The notes beneath the pieces were generated by a model. That model ran no database searches and was not told the DNA's origin. It saw nothing but the letters and a program-made list of their open reading frames with translations. From Microbacterium sp. T32 (lineage in GTDB: Bacteria > Actinomycetota > Actinomycetes > Actinomycetales > Microbacteriaceae): a stretch of 64,000 nucleotides of DNA. Location of the stretch: the NCBI RefSeq assembly GCF_001619615.1, contig NZ_LQQP01000077.1:108746-172745 (forward strand), read 5' to 3'. The first letter of the stretch is position 1. Each line of letters begins with the position of its first letter. A program made the position numbers and the translations under genes. Shown piece after piece: positions 23,168 to 33,443 of the stretch.

Positions 23168-24919
23168 ATGGCATCCGAATCCCCCGCCCTCTCCGCAGAG
23201 GCGGACACCGCCCCCGAGCAGCTCACGTTCGCCGATCTGGGACTGGATGCCGCCGTGCTCAAGGCCCTCAAGGACGTCGGCTACGAGACCCCGTCGGCCA
23301 TCCAGGCCGCCACGATCCCCGTTCTGCTGCAGGGCCGCGACGTCGTCGGCCTCGCCCAGACCGGAACCGGGAAGACCGCCGCGTTCGCCCTCCCGGTGCT
23401 GTCGCAGATGGAGACCGGGCACAAGAATCCCCAGGCCCTCGTGCTGGCCCCGACGCGCGAACTCGCGCTGCAGGTGTGCGAGGCGTTCGAGAAGTACGCC
23501 GCGCATATCAAGGGCGTCTCGGTGCTCCCCGTCTACGGCGGTCAGGGCTACGGGCAGCAGCTGTCGGCCCTGCGCCGCGGCGTCGATATCGTGGTCGGCA
23601 CGCCGGGTCGCATCATGGACCACCTCGACAAGGGCACGCTCGACCTCAGCGAACTGAAATACCTCGTGCTCGACGAGGCCGACGAGATGCTGAAGATGGG
23701 CTTCGCGGAGGACGTCGAGACGATCCTCGCCGACACCCCCGCCGACAAGCAGGTCGCGCTGTTCTCGGCCACGATGCCGGCGCAGATCCGCCGCATCTCC
23801 GCGCAGTACCTCAACGACCCCGAAGAGATCACGGTCAAGACCAAGACCACGACCTCGGCCAACATCACGCAGCGGTACCTCGTCGTGTCGTACCAGCAGA
23901 AGATCGACGCCCTCACCCGCATCCTCGAGGTCGAGAACTTCGAGGGCATGATCGTCTTCACCCGCACGAAGAACGAGACCGAGACCGTCGCCGAGAAGCT
24001 GCGCGCCCGCGGCTACACCGCCGCCGCGATCAACGGCGACGTCGCGCAGGTGCAGCGCGAGCGCACCGTCAACCAGCTGAAGTCCGGCAAGCTCGACATC
24101 CTGGTCGCCACCGACGTCGCCGCCCGCGGCCTCGACGTCGAACGCATCAGCCACGTCGTCAACTACGACCTGCCGATCGACACCGAGTCGTACGTGCACC
24201 GGATCGGCCGCACGGGTCGCGCCGGACGGAGCGGGGATGCCATCAGCTTCGTGACCCCGCGCGAGCGCCGCATGCTCACGGCGATCGAGAAGGCCACGCG
24301 TCAGCCGCTCACCGAGATGTCGCTGCCGAGCGTCGACGACGTCAACGCCACGCGTCTCACCCGCTTCGACGACGCGATCACCGCGGCTCTCGAGGACACC
24401 GCCGCGATCGCGACCTTCCGCGACGTCGTCGCGCACTACGTCTCGCACCACGACGTGCCCGAGGCGGACGTCGCCGCGGCGCTCGCCGTGGTCGCTCAGG
24501 GCGATACCCCGCTGCTTCTCGAGGAGGAGGCGATCGCGCAGCCGCGCTTCGACCGGGATCGCGACCGCGCGCCGCGCGACGGCGACCGCGACCGGGGCGA
24601 CCGGGGCGACCGGCGCAGCAGCGACGGACGGTTCGCGACGTACCGCATCGCGGTGGGGCGTCGGCAGCGGGTCGAGCCGCGGCAGATCGTCGGGGCGCTC
24701 GCGAACGAGGGCGGCCTGCGCCGCAACGACTTCGGTGCGATCCAGATCCGCCAGGACTTCTCGCTCGTCGAGCTTCCGGCCGACCTGTCGCGCGACACCC
24801 TCAACCGGCTCACCGACACCCGCATCTCGGGTGTTCTGATCGATCTGCGCCTGGATCAGGGCGGCCGTTCCGCGAAGCGCAGCGACCGGCCGCAGCGCCG
24901 CGAGCGCGACCGCGACTGA
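23168..24919 (+). CDS. deaD: DEAD-box RNA helicase, DeaD/CsdA type
   Basis: 583 residues. In order: Q-motif (FADLGLDAAVLKALKDVGYETPSAIQ), Walker A AQTGTGKT, PTRELALQV, TPGR, DEAD (VLDEADEML), SAT, then the second RecA domain with RGLDVERI and HRIGRTGRAG. A linker of Arg-Asp repeats (DRDRDRAPRDGDRDRGDRG) leads to a DbpA-type RNA-binding domain (FATYRIAVGRRQRVEPRQIVGALANEGG) and a basic tail. It unwinds RNA in ribosome assembly and mRNA turnover, often at low temperature. ATG 23168 lies 6 nt after TACCGT, consistent with a leaderless mRNA. Confidence 0.93.
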   Translation: MASESPALSAEADTAPEQLTFADLGLDAAVLKALKDVGYETPSAIQAATIPVLLQGRDVVGLAQTGTGKTAAFALPVLSQMETGHKNPQALVLAPTRELALQVCEAFEKYAAHIKGVSVLPVYGGQGYGQQLSALRRGVDIVVGTPGRIMDHLDKGTLDLSELKYLVLDEADEMLKMGFAEDVETILADTPADKQVALFSATMPAQIRRISAQYLNDPEEITVKTKTTTSANITQRYLVVSYQQKIDALTRILEVENFEGMIVFTRTKNETETVAEKLRARGYTAAAINGDVAQVQRERTVNQLKSGKLDILVATDVAARGLDVERISHVVNYDLPIDTESYVHRIGRTGRAGRSGDAISFVTPRERRMLTAIEKATRQPLTEMSLPSVDDVNATRLTRFDDAITAALEDTAAIATFRDVVAHYVSHHDVPEADVAAALAVVAQGDTPLLLEEEAIAQPRFDRDRDRAPRDGDRDRGDRGDRRSSDGRFATYRIAVGRRQRVEPRQIVGALANEGGLRRNDFGAIQIRQDFSLVELPADLSRDTLNRLTDTRISGVLIDLRLDQGGRSAKRSDRPQRRERDRD

Positions 24920-25016
24920 GCCCGCGGCATCCCGTCCTCCGACGCCCTCGCGACCTGCCCGGTCGCGGGGGCGTCATGGCGTGCGGGGTGGCTCGCGGGG
25001 CCGGTGCGGGCGGTGC

Positions 25017-25268
25017 GTGTCCCACTTTGTGCGGTTTGGAGCTGATGCCGCCGCACATTGTGGGACATGCCCGTGTGGGCGGGCCCGGTGCGGGCGGTGC
25101 GCGTGCGGGCGGGGTCGGTGCAGGCGGTGCGTGTCCCACTTTGTGCGGTTTGGAGCGGCTGCCGCTGCACATTGTGGGACATGCCCGGTGGGCGGGGCCG
25201 GTGCAGGCGGTGCGTGTCCCACTTTGTGCGGTTTGGAGCGGCTGCGGCTGCACATTGTGGGACATGCC
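25017..25268. repeat. Three tandem copies of a 55-bp hairpin element upstream of dnaK
   Basis: Units at 25017-25071, 25131-25185 and 25214-25268 each read GTGTCCCACTTTGTGCGG, a 16-20 nt loop, and CCGCACATTGTGGGACATGCC or close. Each folds into a hairpin with a small internal TT/TT bulge. They differ from each other only in the loop region (2-5 bases). GC-rich spacers of 59 and 28 bp separate them and contain repeated GGTGCGGGCGGTGC-like words. The 390-bp gap between deaD and the dnaK promoter otherwise has no gene. Confidence 0.9.
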
Positions 25269-25290
25269 TACCCAGGCCGCCCACCCAGAA

Positions 25291-27302
<2,012 letters not shown>

Positions 27303-27314
27303 GCGACAGAACTG

Positions 27315-27920
27315 ATGGCACACAAGGACGACGAACAGCCCCAGGGCTCGGGCGCCGGTCCTGACGAGACGACGGGGCCGGAGGAGAACACCTCCGGCCC
27401 CGCGCCGTCGGACCAGACCCCGGATGCCGAGGGCCTCACGATCGACGACATCCTCGGCGCCGAGCAGACGCCGGAGGCCGCCGCAGAGGGGGCCTCTTCC
27501 GACAAGGAGGCCTCGCTGCTGATCGACCTCAAGCGCCTGCAGGCGGAGTACGCCAACTACCGTCGACGGACCGAGGAGCAGCGCGAGCGCGAGATCGAGC
27601 GCGCCAAGGGCGAGGCCGTGAAGGGCCTGCTGCCCGTCATGGACGACCTCGACCGCGCCGAGAAGCACGGCGACCTCGTCGAGGGCACCCCCTTCGCCGC
27701 GATCGGCGACAAGGTCCGTGCCGTGGCCGAGCGACTCGGCGTGGTGTCGTACGGCACCGCCGGCGAGCCCTTCGACCCGCAGCACCACGAGGCGATCTTC
27801 CAGGCGCCCACGCCCGGCGTGACCCAGGCCACCGTGCTCGAGGTCGTCGAGGTGGGCTACCGCCTCGGCTCCGTCGAGCTGCGACCGGCCAAGGTCGTCG
27901 TCGCCGTGCCGGTCGAGTAG
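27315..27920 (+). CDS. grpE: Nucleotide-exchange factor GrpE
   Basis: 201 residues, 12 bp after dnaK. A disordered acidic N-terminus of about 75 residues precedes the dimeric coiled coil (LKRLQAEYANYRRRTEEQREREIERAKGEAVKGLLPVMDDLDRAE) and the beta-wing with GEPFDPQHHEAIFQ and VVEVGYRLG. It opens the DnaK nucleotide cleft to release ADP and may act as the thermosensor of the cycle. Confidence 0.95.
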   Translation: MAHKDDEQPQGSGAGPDETTGPEENTSGPAPSDQTPDAEGLTIDDILGAEQTPEAAAEGASSDKEASLLIDLKRLQAEYANYRRRTEEQREREIERAKGEAVKGLLPVMDDLDRAEKHGDLVEGTPFAAIGDKVRAVAERLGVVSYGTAGEPFDPQHHEAIFQAPTPGVTQATVLEVVEVGYRLGSVELRPAKVVVAVPVE

Positions 27921-27928
27921 GAGGACGC

Positions 27929-28912
27929 ATGGCGAGTCAGGACTGGTTCGACAAGGACTTCTACAAGGTCCTCGGTGTCGACAAGGGCGTGAGCGCTGCC
28001 GATCTGAAGAAGACGTACCGCAAGCTCGCGCGCCAGTACCACCCCGACTCGAACCCGGGTGACGCGAAGGCCGAGGCCAAGTTCAAGGAGATCAGCGAGG
28101 CGTACGCCGTGCTGAGCGACCCCGAGCAGCGCGAGGAGTACGACCAGATCCGGGCCATGGGCTCGGGGGCGCGCTTCTCGGCTCCCGGGACGGCGGGCGG
28201 CGGTGGTTTCGACGACGTCTTCAGCCGGTTCGGGCAGCAGCGCGGGGGAGCGTCGGGCGGCTTCGAGGACTTCTTCTCGATGTTCGACCAGCAGGGCGGC
28301 GGCTTCGGCTCCGGCCGGTTCGGGCAGCCGTCGGGCGGGTTCCGCGGCTTCGGCGGCCCGCAGCGCGGCGCCGACGTCACGGCTCGCACGACGCTGGACT
28401 TCGTCACCGCGGCGAAGGGCGAGACGATCACGCTCCAGGGCGAGGACGGCGTGCCGTTCAAGGTCAAGATCCCCGCGGGCGTCGCCGACGGCCAGAAGAT
28501 CCGGCTGCGCGGCCGCGGCCGCCCGTCCCCGGACGGCGGAGAGAGCGGCGACATCGTCGTAACGGTCGCGGTGCGGCCTCACCCGGTGTTCACCCGCGAC
28601 GGGCTGAACCTGCGGCTGACGGTCCCCGTGACGTTCACCGAGGCGGCCCTCGGCGCGACGATCGAGGTGCCGACCCTCGGCGGAGACCCCGTGCGACTGC
28701 GTGTCGCCCCGGGCACCCCGTCCGGGCGGGTGCTGCGCGTCAAGGAGCGCGGCATCCATTCGTCCAAGGGCACCGGTGACCTGCTGGCCGAGGTCCAGGT
28801 GGCGGTTCCGAGCCACCTCGACGACGACGCCCGCGAGGCCCTCGAGCGTTTCCACGCGCTCGAACCGAAAGAGAATCCCCGCGCCGACCTGATGGCCAAG
28901 GCGCGGCAGTAA
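27929..28912 (+). CDS. dnaJ: Co-chaperone DnaJ, zinc-finger-less (DnaJ1/CbpA-like)
   Basis: 327 residues, 8 bp after grpE with AGGAGG before the ATG. J-domain at residues 6-70 with YHPDSNPGD carrying the HPD motif, then a Gly/Phe-rich segment rich in GGGFDD, GGFGSGRFGQ, and two C-terminal beta domains (GADVTARTTLDFVTAAKGE, DGLNLRLTVPVTFTEAALG). The CxxCxGxG zinc repeats of type I DnaJ are absent, so it is a type II J-protein, as usual for the operon-encoded copy of actinobacteria. It stimulates DnaK ATPase and delivers clients. Confidence 0.93.
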   Translation: MASQDWFDKDFYKVLGVDKGVSAADLKKTYRKLARQYHPDSNPGDAKAEAKFKEISEAYAVLSDPEQREEYDQIRAMGSGARFSAPGTAGGGGFDDVFSRFGQQRGGASGGFEDFFSMFDQQGGGFGSGRFGQPSGGFRGFGGPQRGADVTARTTLDFVTAAKGETITLQGEDGVPFKVKIPAGVADGQKIRLRGRGRPSPDGGESGDIVVTVAVRPHPVFTRDGLNLRLTVPVTFTEAALGATIEVPTLGGDPVRLRVAPGTPSGRVLRVKERGIHSSKGTGDLLAEVQVAVPSHLDDDAREALERFHALEPKENPRADLMAKARQ

Positions 28913-28919
28913 CGCTGGA

Positions 28920-28952
28920 CTCCTGGCATCCGTCACAATCGGATGCCAGGAG
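28920..28952. terminator. Intercistronic hairpin between dnaJ and hspR
   Basis: CTCCTGGCATCCG (28920-28932) pairs perfectly with 28940-28952 around a 7-nt loop. No T-run follows, so it may attenuate hspR expression or protect the upstream mRNA. Its arms include the abundant GGATGCC word. Confidence 0.65.
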
Positions 28953-28979
28953 CAGGCGATCGACGAGAGAGGAGAGGCC

Positions 28980-29423
28980 GTGCCCGAGAAGGAAATCGAT
29001 GAGGACGCGCCGATCTTCGCGATCGCCGTGGCCGCTGAGCTGTCGAAAATGCACCCGCAGACGCTGCGGCAGTACGACCGGCTCGGCCTCGTCGTGCCCG
29101 CCCGCACGCAGGGGGGATCGCGACGATACTCGAGCCGTCACGTGCAGCAGCTGCGCGAGGTCGCGCGGCTGTCGAACGAGGGCATGAGCCTCCCCGCGAT
29201 CGCACGGCTGCTCGCGCTCGAGGAGCGCGTGCACGAACTCGCGCGCCGCGTCAGCGACCTGGAGCGGCAACTCATGGCGGAGCGCCAGGCGCGCCCCGGC
29301 GCGCGCGTGTTCGCCGCCGGAGCCACCGGTTCGGTCGTGACGCTGCGCCACGGTGCCCGCGTGCGCCGCGCGACCGACGTCGTGCTGTGGCGCCCGGGCG
29401 GGCTGCTCGACCCCGACGACTGA
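28980..29423 (+). CDS. hspR: HspR, MerR-family heat-shock repressor
   Basis: 147 residues from GTG 28980 after GAGAGGAGAGG. MerR-type HTH at the N-terminus (FAIAVAAELSKMHPQTLRQYDRLGLVVPARTQGGSRRYSSRHVQQLREV), a dimerising coiled coil (LEERVHELARRVSDLERQL) and a C-terminal tail typical of HspR (ALRHGAR-like TLRHGARVRRATDVVLW). It binds HAIR sequences, seen here before dnaK and clpB, with DnaK as co-repressor. Last gene of the operon, giving negative feedback. Confidence 0.94.
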   Translation: MPEKEIDEDAPIFAIAVAAELSKMHPQTLRQYDRLGLVVPARTQGGSRRYSSRHVQQLREVARLSNEGMSLPAIARLLALEERVHELARRVSDLERQLMAERQARPGARVFAAGATGSVVTLRHGARVRRATDVVLWRPGGLLDPDD

Positions 29424-29699
29424 CGCGCGTCTCGCCGCGGCGCTGAGGTTTCGCGTCCCGGCGCCGGGTCAGTGATTCGCGCAATGTCGGTTCGGATGGA
29501 TGCCGTGGGGCTGAGGTTGTGCGGATCGCTGAGGTTGCGCGGCGCCACGTGACCCGCGTCTCGCCGCCGGTCGGACGATTCTCGGACGATTGTCGGATGC
29601 CTCTGTCCCCGGCCCCGCCTACAGTGAGGCATGTTCACCGGCGACGCCCCGGAACACACCCCCGGAGGGCGCTCGTCGAACATCCGAGCGGAGGCTGAC
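29424..29699. other. Intergenic region with direct repeats upstream of the hydrolase
   Basis: No gene seen. It holds one copy of a 32-bp dispersed repeat (29511-29542) and an 11-bp tandem of CGGACGATTST type starting near 29572. TACAGT (29620-29625) is a -10 candidate; the ATG at 29631 is 5 nt after it and would extend the hydrolase by 23 residues. Confidence 0.5.
29511..29542. repeat. 32-bp dispersed repeat, copy 1
   Basis: CTGAGGTTG-like units twice in one 32-bp block (CTGAGGTTGTGCGG ATCG CTGAGGTTGCGCGG). The reverse complement of 63858-63889 matches it at 30 of 32 positions. Looser related words lie at about 29448-29460. Confidence 0.8.
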
Positions 29700-30536
29700 A
29701 TGCCATTTGTGACCACGACCGACGGTGCCGAGATCTTCTACAAGGACTGGGGCAGCACCGACGCCCAGCCCATCGTGTTCCACCACGGATGGCCGCTGTC
29801 GTCCGACGACTGGGACGCCCAGCTGCTGTACTTCCTCGACAAGGGCTACCGTGTCATCGCCTCCGACCGCCGCGGTCACGGCCGCTCGTCGCAGATCGGC
29901 ACCGGCCACGACATGGACCACTACGCCAGCGACGTCAGCGCCGTCGTCGAGCACCTCGACCTGCACAACGCGATCCACATCGGTCACTCGACCGGTGGCG
30001 GCCAGGTCGCCCGCTACGTCGCGCAGTACGGTCAGCCGCAGGGTCGCGTCGCCAAGGCCGTGCTCGTCGCCGCCGTGCCCCCGATCATGCTGCAGAGCGA
30101 CACCAACCCCGAGGGCACGCCGCTGTCGGTGTTCGACGGGTTCCGCGAGGCGCTCGCCGCCAACCGCGCGGAGTTCTTCGAGGCCGTGGCATCCGGCCCC
30201 TTCTACGGCTTCAACCGCGAGGGCGTCACCCCCTCGCGGCCCGTCATCGACAACTGGTGGCGCCAGGGCATGACCGGCAGCGCGCAGGCGCACTACCTCG
30301 GCATCAAGGCGTTCTCCGAGACCGACCAGACCGAAGACCTCAAGGCCATCACGGTCCCGGTGCTCGTGCTCCAGGGCGACGACGATCAGGTCGTGCCGTA
30401 CAAGGCCGCCGCGCTCCTGCAGCATGAGCTGCTGCAGAACTCGACCCTCAAGATCTACGAGGGCTACCCGCACGGCATGCTCACGACGCATGCCGACGTC
30501 ATCAACCCCGACATCCTGGCGTTCATCCGGGAGTAA
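29700..30536 (+). CDS. Alpha/beta hydrolase, cofactor-free haloperoxidase / esterase type
   Basis: 278 residues. Oxyanion motif HHGWPLSSDDW, nucleophile elbow GHSTGGG, acid in GDDDQVVP and the C-terminal YPHGM His complete the catalytic triad. The 'HGWP' with nearby Trp is typical of the non-haem chloroperoxidase group, which are esterases that can also form peracids. I use ATG 29700 after GGAGG since the conserved fold starts MPFVTTTDGAEI; a leaderless start at 29631 would add 23 residues. No signal peptide. It is monocistronic with a strong terminator after it. Confidence 0.88.
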   Translation: MPFVTTTDGAEIFYKDWGSTDAQPIVFHHGWPLSSDDWDAQLLYFLDKGYRVIASDRRGHGRSSQIGTGHDMDHYASDVSAVVEHLDLHNAIHIGHSTGGGQVARYVAQYGQPQGRVAKAVLVAAVPPIMLQSDTNPEGTPLSVFDGFREALAANRAEFFEAVASGPFYGFNREGVTPSRPVIDNWWRQGMTGSAQAHYLGIKAFSETDQTEDLKAITVPVLVLQGDDDQVVPYKAAALLQHELLQNSTLKIYEGYPHGMLTTHADVINPDILAFIRE

Positions 30537-30550
30537 GTCGGCTGCCGCAC

Positions 30551-30585
30551 ACGACGGCGCGCTCCCACCCGGGGCGCGCCGTCGT
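30551..30585 (+). terminator. Hydrolase terminator
   Basis: ACGACGGCGCGC (30551-30562) pairs perfectly with 30574-30585, 11-nt loop, followed by CGTTCC. Confidence 0.75.
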
Positions 30586-30679
30586 CGTTCCAGCGTGGGT
30601 GCGGCAGGGCCACGCGCGCCGACGCGGGCGTCCGTACCGTGGGCCGTACCCACTCGGACCGCACGTGAGGAGCCGCACG

Positions 30680-31729
30680 ATGCACCCGCCGCAGATCGTC
30701 GACCAGTTGTCCCACGCGCTCGGGCGGCGCGTGACGATCCGCCGCGCCGACGAGCCCGCGGATGCCGCGGCCGACATCGCGTTCGGCGACGGCGCCGCGC
30801 TCCGGATCGGCGGCCGCACGCGCGCCCAGATCTCCGCGCGCGAGTGGGCGTTGATCGACGCCGCCGTGCACCTCCTCGACATGACGGTCGGGGCGAGTCC
30901 GGCCGCGCGGCGCGACCGCGTGTTCGCGAACCTCGTCGACGACGACTCGAGCGTGCGCCGCGACGCCCTGTGGGAGCTCCGCTCCCGCCGCTGGATCGAC
31001 GGACGCGCGGACGGCATCGAGCTGCTCGCGGTCGTGCTCGACCCGGCACCGGAGCTGCGGATCGTCGCTCTCGGGCGGCGCCTGGCCACCGTCGTCCACG
31101 GTGCCCTGCAGTTCGTCGGCGCCCATCGCGGAGCCGCGATCTTCGTGGCATCCCGTTCCCTCGACCTCGACGCCCTGAACACGACGGTGGATGCCGAGGC
31201 CGCCGCGCAGGGCATGACCGCCCGGGGGTTCGCGCTGGCGGCGGGGTCGCCCGACGACGGCGACGTGGACGACGCGGTGTCGCGCGCGATCCGTTCCGCG
31301 CACCTGCGCGCGACGCTCCCCGACCAGGTGACGTCGGTGCGCGCCGAGGACCTCGGCGGCTGGGCGCTGGTGCAGACGCTGCCCCGGTCCCGCTCGCTGC
31401 TCGTGCAGGCGTGCCCGGCGGCGTTCGTCCTCGCGTCCGCGGAGGACCCGACGCAGCGGGACACCGTCGAGGCGTACCTGGATGCCGCCGGTCGCGCCTC
31501 GGTCGCGTGCCAGCGTCTGCACATCCACCGCACGACGCTGTACTACCGGCTCGAGCAGATGCCGGAGGTGGTCCGCGAGGCCCTGGCCGACGGCCTGCAG
31601 CGGAGCACGCTGCACCTGACCCTCAAGCTCCTGCGGCTGTGGGACGAGGAGCTGCGCCGCGGGGAGCCGGCGGCGGTGACGCCGGCCGCCCTGCCGCGCG
31701 AGCGCAGCGCGGAGCGACTGCGGGCGTAG
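30680..31729 (+). CDS. PucR/CdaR-type helix-turn-helix regulator
   Basis: 349 residues after GAGGAG. The C-terminus is the PucR HTH_30 domain: VEAYLDAAGRASVACQRLHIHRTTLYYRLEQMPEV. The middle has a degenerate GGDEF-like / PucR sensor fold (LLAVVLDPAPEL, ALVQTLPRSRSLL). The N-terminus is not recognised. PucR/CdaR proteins activate purine, sugar-acid or amino-acid catabolic genes; the effector is unknown. It lies next to a convergent TetR gene, and no target operon is evident. Confidence 0.8.
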   Translation: MHPPQIVDQLSHALGRRVTIRRADEPADAAADIAFGDGAALRIGGRTRAQISAREWALIDAAVHLLDMTVGASPAARRDRVFANLVDDDSSVRRDALWELRSRRWIDGRADGIELLAVVLDPAPELRIVALGRRLATVVHGALQFVGAHRGAAIFVASRSLDLDALNTTVDAEAAAQGMTARGFALAAGSPDDGDVDDAVSRAIRSAHLRATLPDQVTSVRAEDLGGWALVQTLPRSRSLLVQACPAAFVLASAEDPTQRDTVEAYLDAAGRASVACQRLHIHRTTLYYRLEQMPEVVREALADGLQRSTLHLTLKLLRLWDEELRRGEPAAVTPAALPRERSAERLRA

Positions 31730-31814
31730 GTCCGGCGCGTCGCTTCCGCCGGACGTGGGCAGCGGCGCGGCCGTGCGCAGCGCCCCGGGCCGCGGGCAGT
31801 GCCGCGGCGGACCG

Positions 31815-32411
31815 TCAGGCCGAGCGTGCGAGGAGCCGCGACGAGCGCGCCGCGAGGTCGCGCAACCGCTCCGGCTCCACGCGCAGGCGGCTGAGCTGCA
31901 CGATGCCCTGCGAGGCGAGCACCGTCGTCTCGGCGGCGCGGCGCGCCTCCGCCGGCGTGAGGGCGATGTCGCGGGCGTCGGCGGTCGCGCGCAGCCGCGC
32001 GGTGAGCGCGGTCTCCATCTCGTCGATCGCGGCGTCGGCCACGGTGAGGACCTCGGGGAACCGATCGCCGAGCTCGGCGATGCTGTTGAGCATGAGGCAT
32101 CCGCGGCGGTCCGGGTAGGAGAGGCAGTCGGCGACGACGCGATCGAGGTACTCCGCGGCGGCGGTCTCGAGGTCGGCGCTCGGTCCCGCCGGACCGCCGG
32201 AGGCGAGCTCGACGCGGGCCGCGCAGTAGCGGCCGAAGACGCGGAGGAACAGCCCGAGCTTGCTGCCGTAGCGCGCGTACAGGCTGCTCGTGCCGACGCC
32301 CGACGCCGTGGCGACCTCTTCGAGCGACGTGCGGTCGTAGCCGCGCGTCCAGAACAGCTCCTGCGCCGTGTCGAGCAGGCTCTGTTCGTCGTATTGCCGA
32401 GGCCGACCCAT
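31815..32411 (-). CDS. TetR-family transcriptional repressor
   Basis: 198 residues. N-terminal HTH: LLDTAQELFWTRGYDRTSLEEVATASGVGTSSLYARYGSKLGLF. The C-terminal ligand domain with GCLMLNSIAELGDRFPEV resembles the AcrR/TetR_C subgroup. It is divergent from an XRE/MmyB-type gene; the 142-bp gap carries two ACGCACTCGT repeats 19 bp apart as a likely binding site. Confidence 0.88.
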   Translation of the reverse strand: MGRPRQYDEQSLLDTAQELFWTRGYDRTSLEEVATASGVGTSSLYARYGSKLGLFLRVFGRYCAARVELASGGPAGPSADLETAAAEYLDRVVADCLSYPDRRGCLMLNSIAELGDRFPEVLTVADAAIDEMETALTARLRATADARDIALTPAEARRAAETTVLASQGIVQLSRLRVEPERLRDLAARSSRLLARSA

Positions 32412-32447
32412 GAGGCAACGCTATCCCGTCGCCCCTGGGTGTTCTCA

Positions 32448-32476
32448 ACGCACTCGTCCGGTTGCGACGCACTCGT
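32448..32476. promoter_or_regulatory. Direct repeats in tetR/xre divergent promoter region
   Basis: ACGCACTCGT at 32448-32457 and 32467-32476, with a 19-bp period, midway between two divergent regulator genes. Confidence 0.5.
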
Positions 32477-32553
32477 GTCCGTTCGTGGAGCACGCGAGGA
32501 ACCGCTCCCACCGAGAATTGGAGGGAGCATTCCACTACTCGCCGGAGGCTGAT

Positions 32554-33420
32554 GTGCACGACATGGGGAGGCCATTGGCCGAGTTCCTCCGCGACCGCCG
32601 CGAGTCACTGACGCCCGAGCAGGTGGGGCTCCCGCGCGAGCCGCGGCGCCGTGTCCGGGGGCTTCGCCGCACCGAGGTCGCCGACCTCGCCGGCATCAGC
32701 AGCGACTACTACCTGCGCCTCGAACAGGGCCGGGGGCACCAGCCGTCTCGGCAGGTCCTTTCGGCGCTCGGCCGCGCGCTGCTGCTCGACGGCCCCGGCG
32801 AGGAGTACCTGCATCGCATCGCCGATCTCTCCGGCGACGCTCCGCCGCCCGCCGAGGCGGACGACCTCCCGGACGGCGTGGCCACCCTCGTCGAGCTCTA
32901 CGCGGACACCCCCGCCTACGCCCTCAACGGCACCCTCGACGTCGTGGCCGTGAACGCGCCGGGGCGGCTGCTCGCCCCCAACCAACTGCGGATCGGGTCC
33001 AACCTCCTCGTCTCGGTGTTCGAGCACTTCCCCGACCCGCATTCGGAGCCGCACTGGCGCCGGACCGCCGAGACGCTCGCCGCCGCCCTCCGGTACTACG
33101 CCGATCCCCGCAGCCCGCGGCTGCGGACGCTCGTGGACGGGCTGTCGGCGAGCGATCCCCGCTTCGCCGCGATCTGGAGCCGCTGCGAGATCCGTCCGCA
33201 CCGCAGCTCGTGGCCCATGGTGCATATCGAGCCGCACGGCTGGGTGGGCCTGCGCAGCGAGACCCTCGCCGTCCCCGGCACCTCGGGCTACACCGTCACG
33301 GTGTTCTTCGCCGAGCCGCGCACCCCGGGCGTCGCGGCTCTCCGCGATCTCGTCGCCCGCGCACGGGCGGAGGAGGGGGTGGATGCCGAACCCCTGGCAT
33401 CCGTCCCGATCGTGCCGTAG
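32554..33420 (+). CDS. XRE regulator with MmyB-like ligand-binding domain
   Basis: 288 residues. GTG 32554 follows GGAGG by 6 nt; the ATG at 32563 is an alternative. N-terminal HTH_31: LAEFLRDRRESLTPEQVGL ... RTEVADLAGISSDYYLRLEQGRGHQPSRQVLSALGRAL. The C-terminal MmyB PAS-like domain (YALNGTLDVVAVNAPGRLL ... PGTSGYTVTVFFAEPRTPG) is thought to bind fatty-acid-like ligands. Such regulators are abundant in actinobacteria and often control a neighbouring SDR or hydrolase gene. The divergent TetR gene and the alpha/beta hydrolases nearby are possible targets. Confidence 0.88.
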   Translation: MHDMGRPLAEFLRDRRESLTPEQVGLPREPRRRVRGLRRTEVADLAGISSDYYLRLEQGRGHQPSRQVLSALGRALLLDGPGEEYLHRIADLSGDAPPPAEADDLPDGVATLVELYADTPAYALNGTLDVVAVNAPGRLLAPNQLRIGSNLLVSVFEHFPDPHSEPHWRRTAETLAAALRYYADPRSPRLRTLVDGLSASDPRFAAIWSRCEIRPHRSSWPMVHIEPHGWVGLRSETLAVPGTSGYTVTVFFAEPRTPGVAALRDLVARARAEEGVDAEPLASVPIVP

Positions 33421-33443
33421 ACGCTCGGCGTGGGGACGCGGGT

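Noticed and set aside
25017..25268. CRISPR array
   Set aside because: Only three units, 55 bp each with dyad symmetry, unequal spacers (59 and 28 bp) that resemble each other, and no cas genes.
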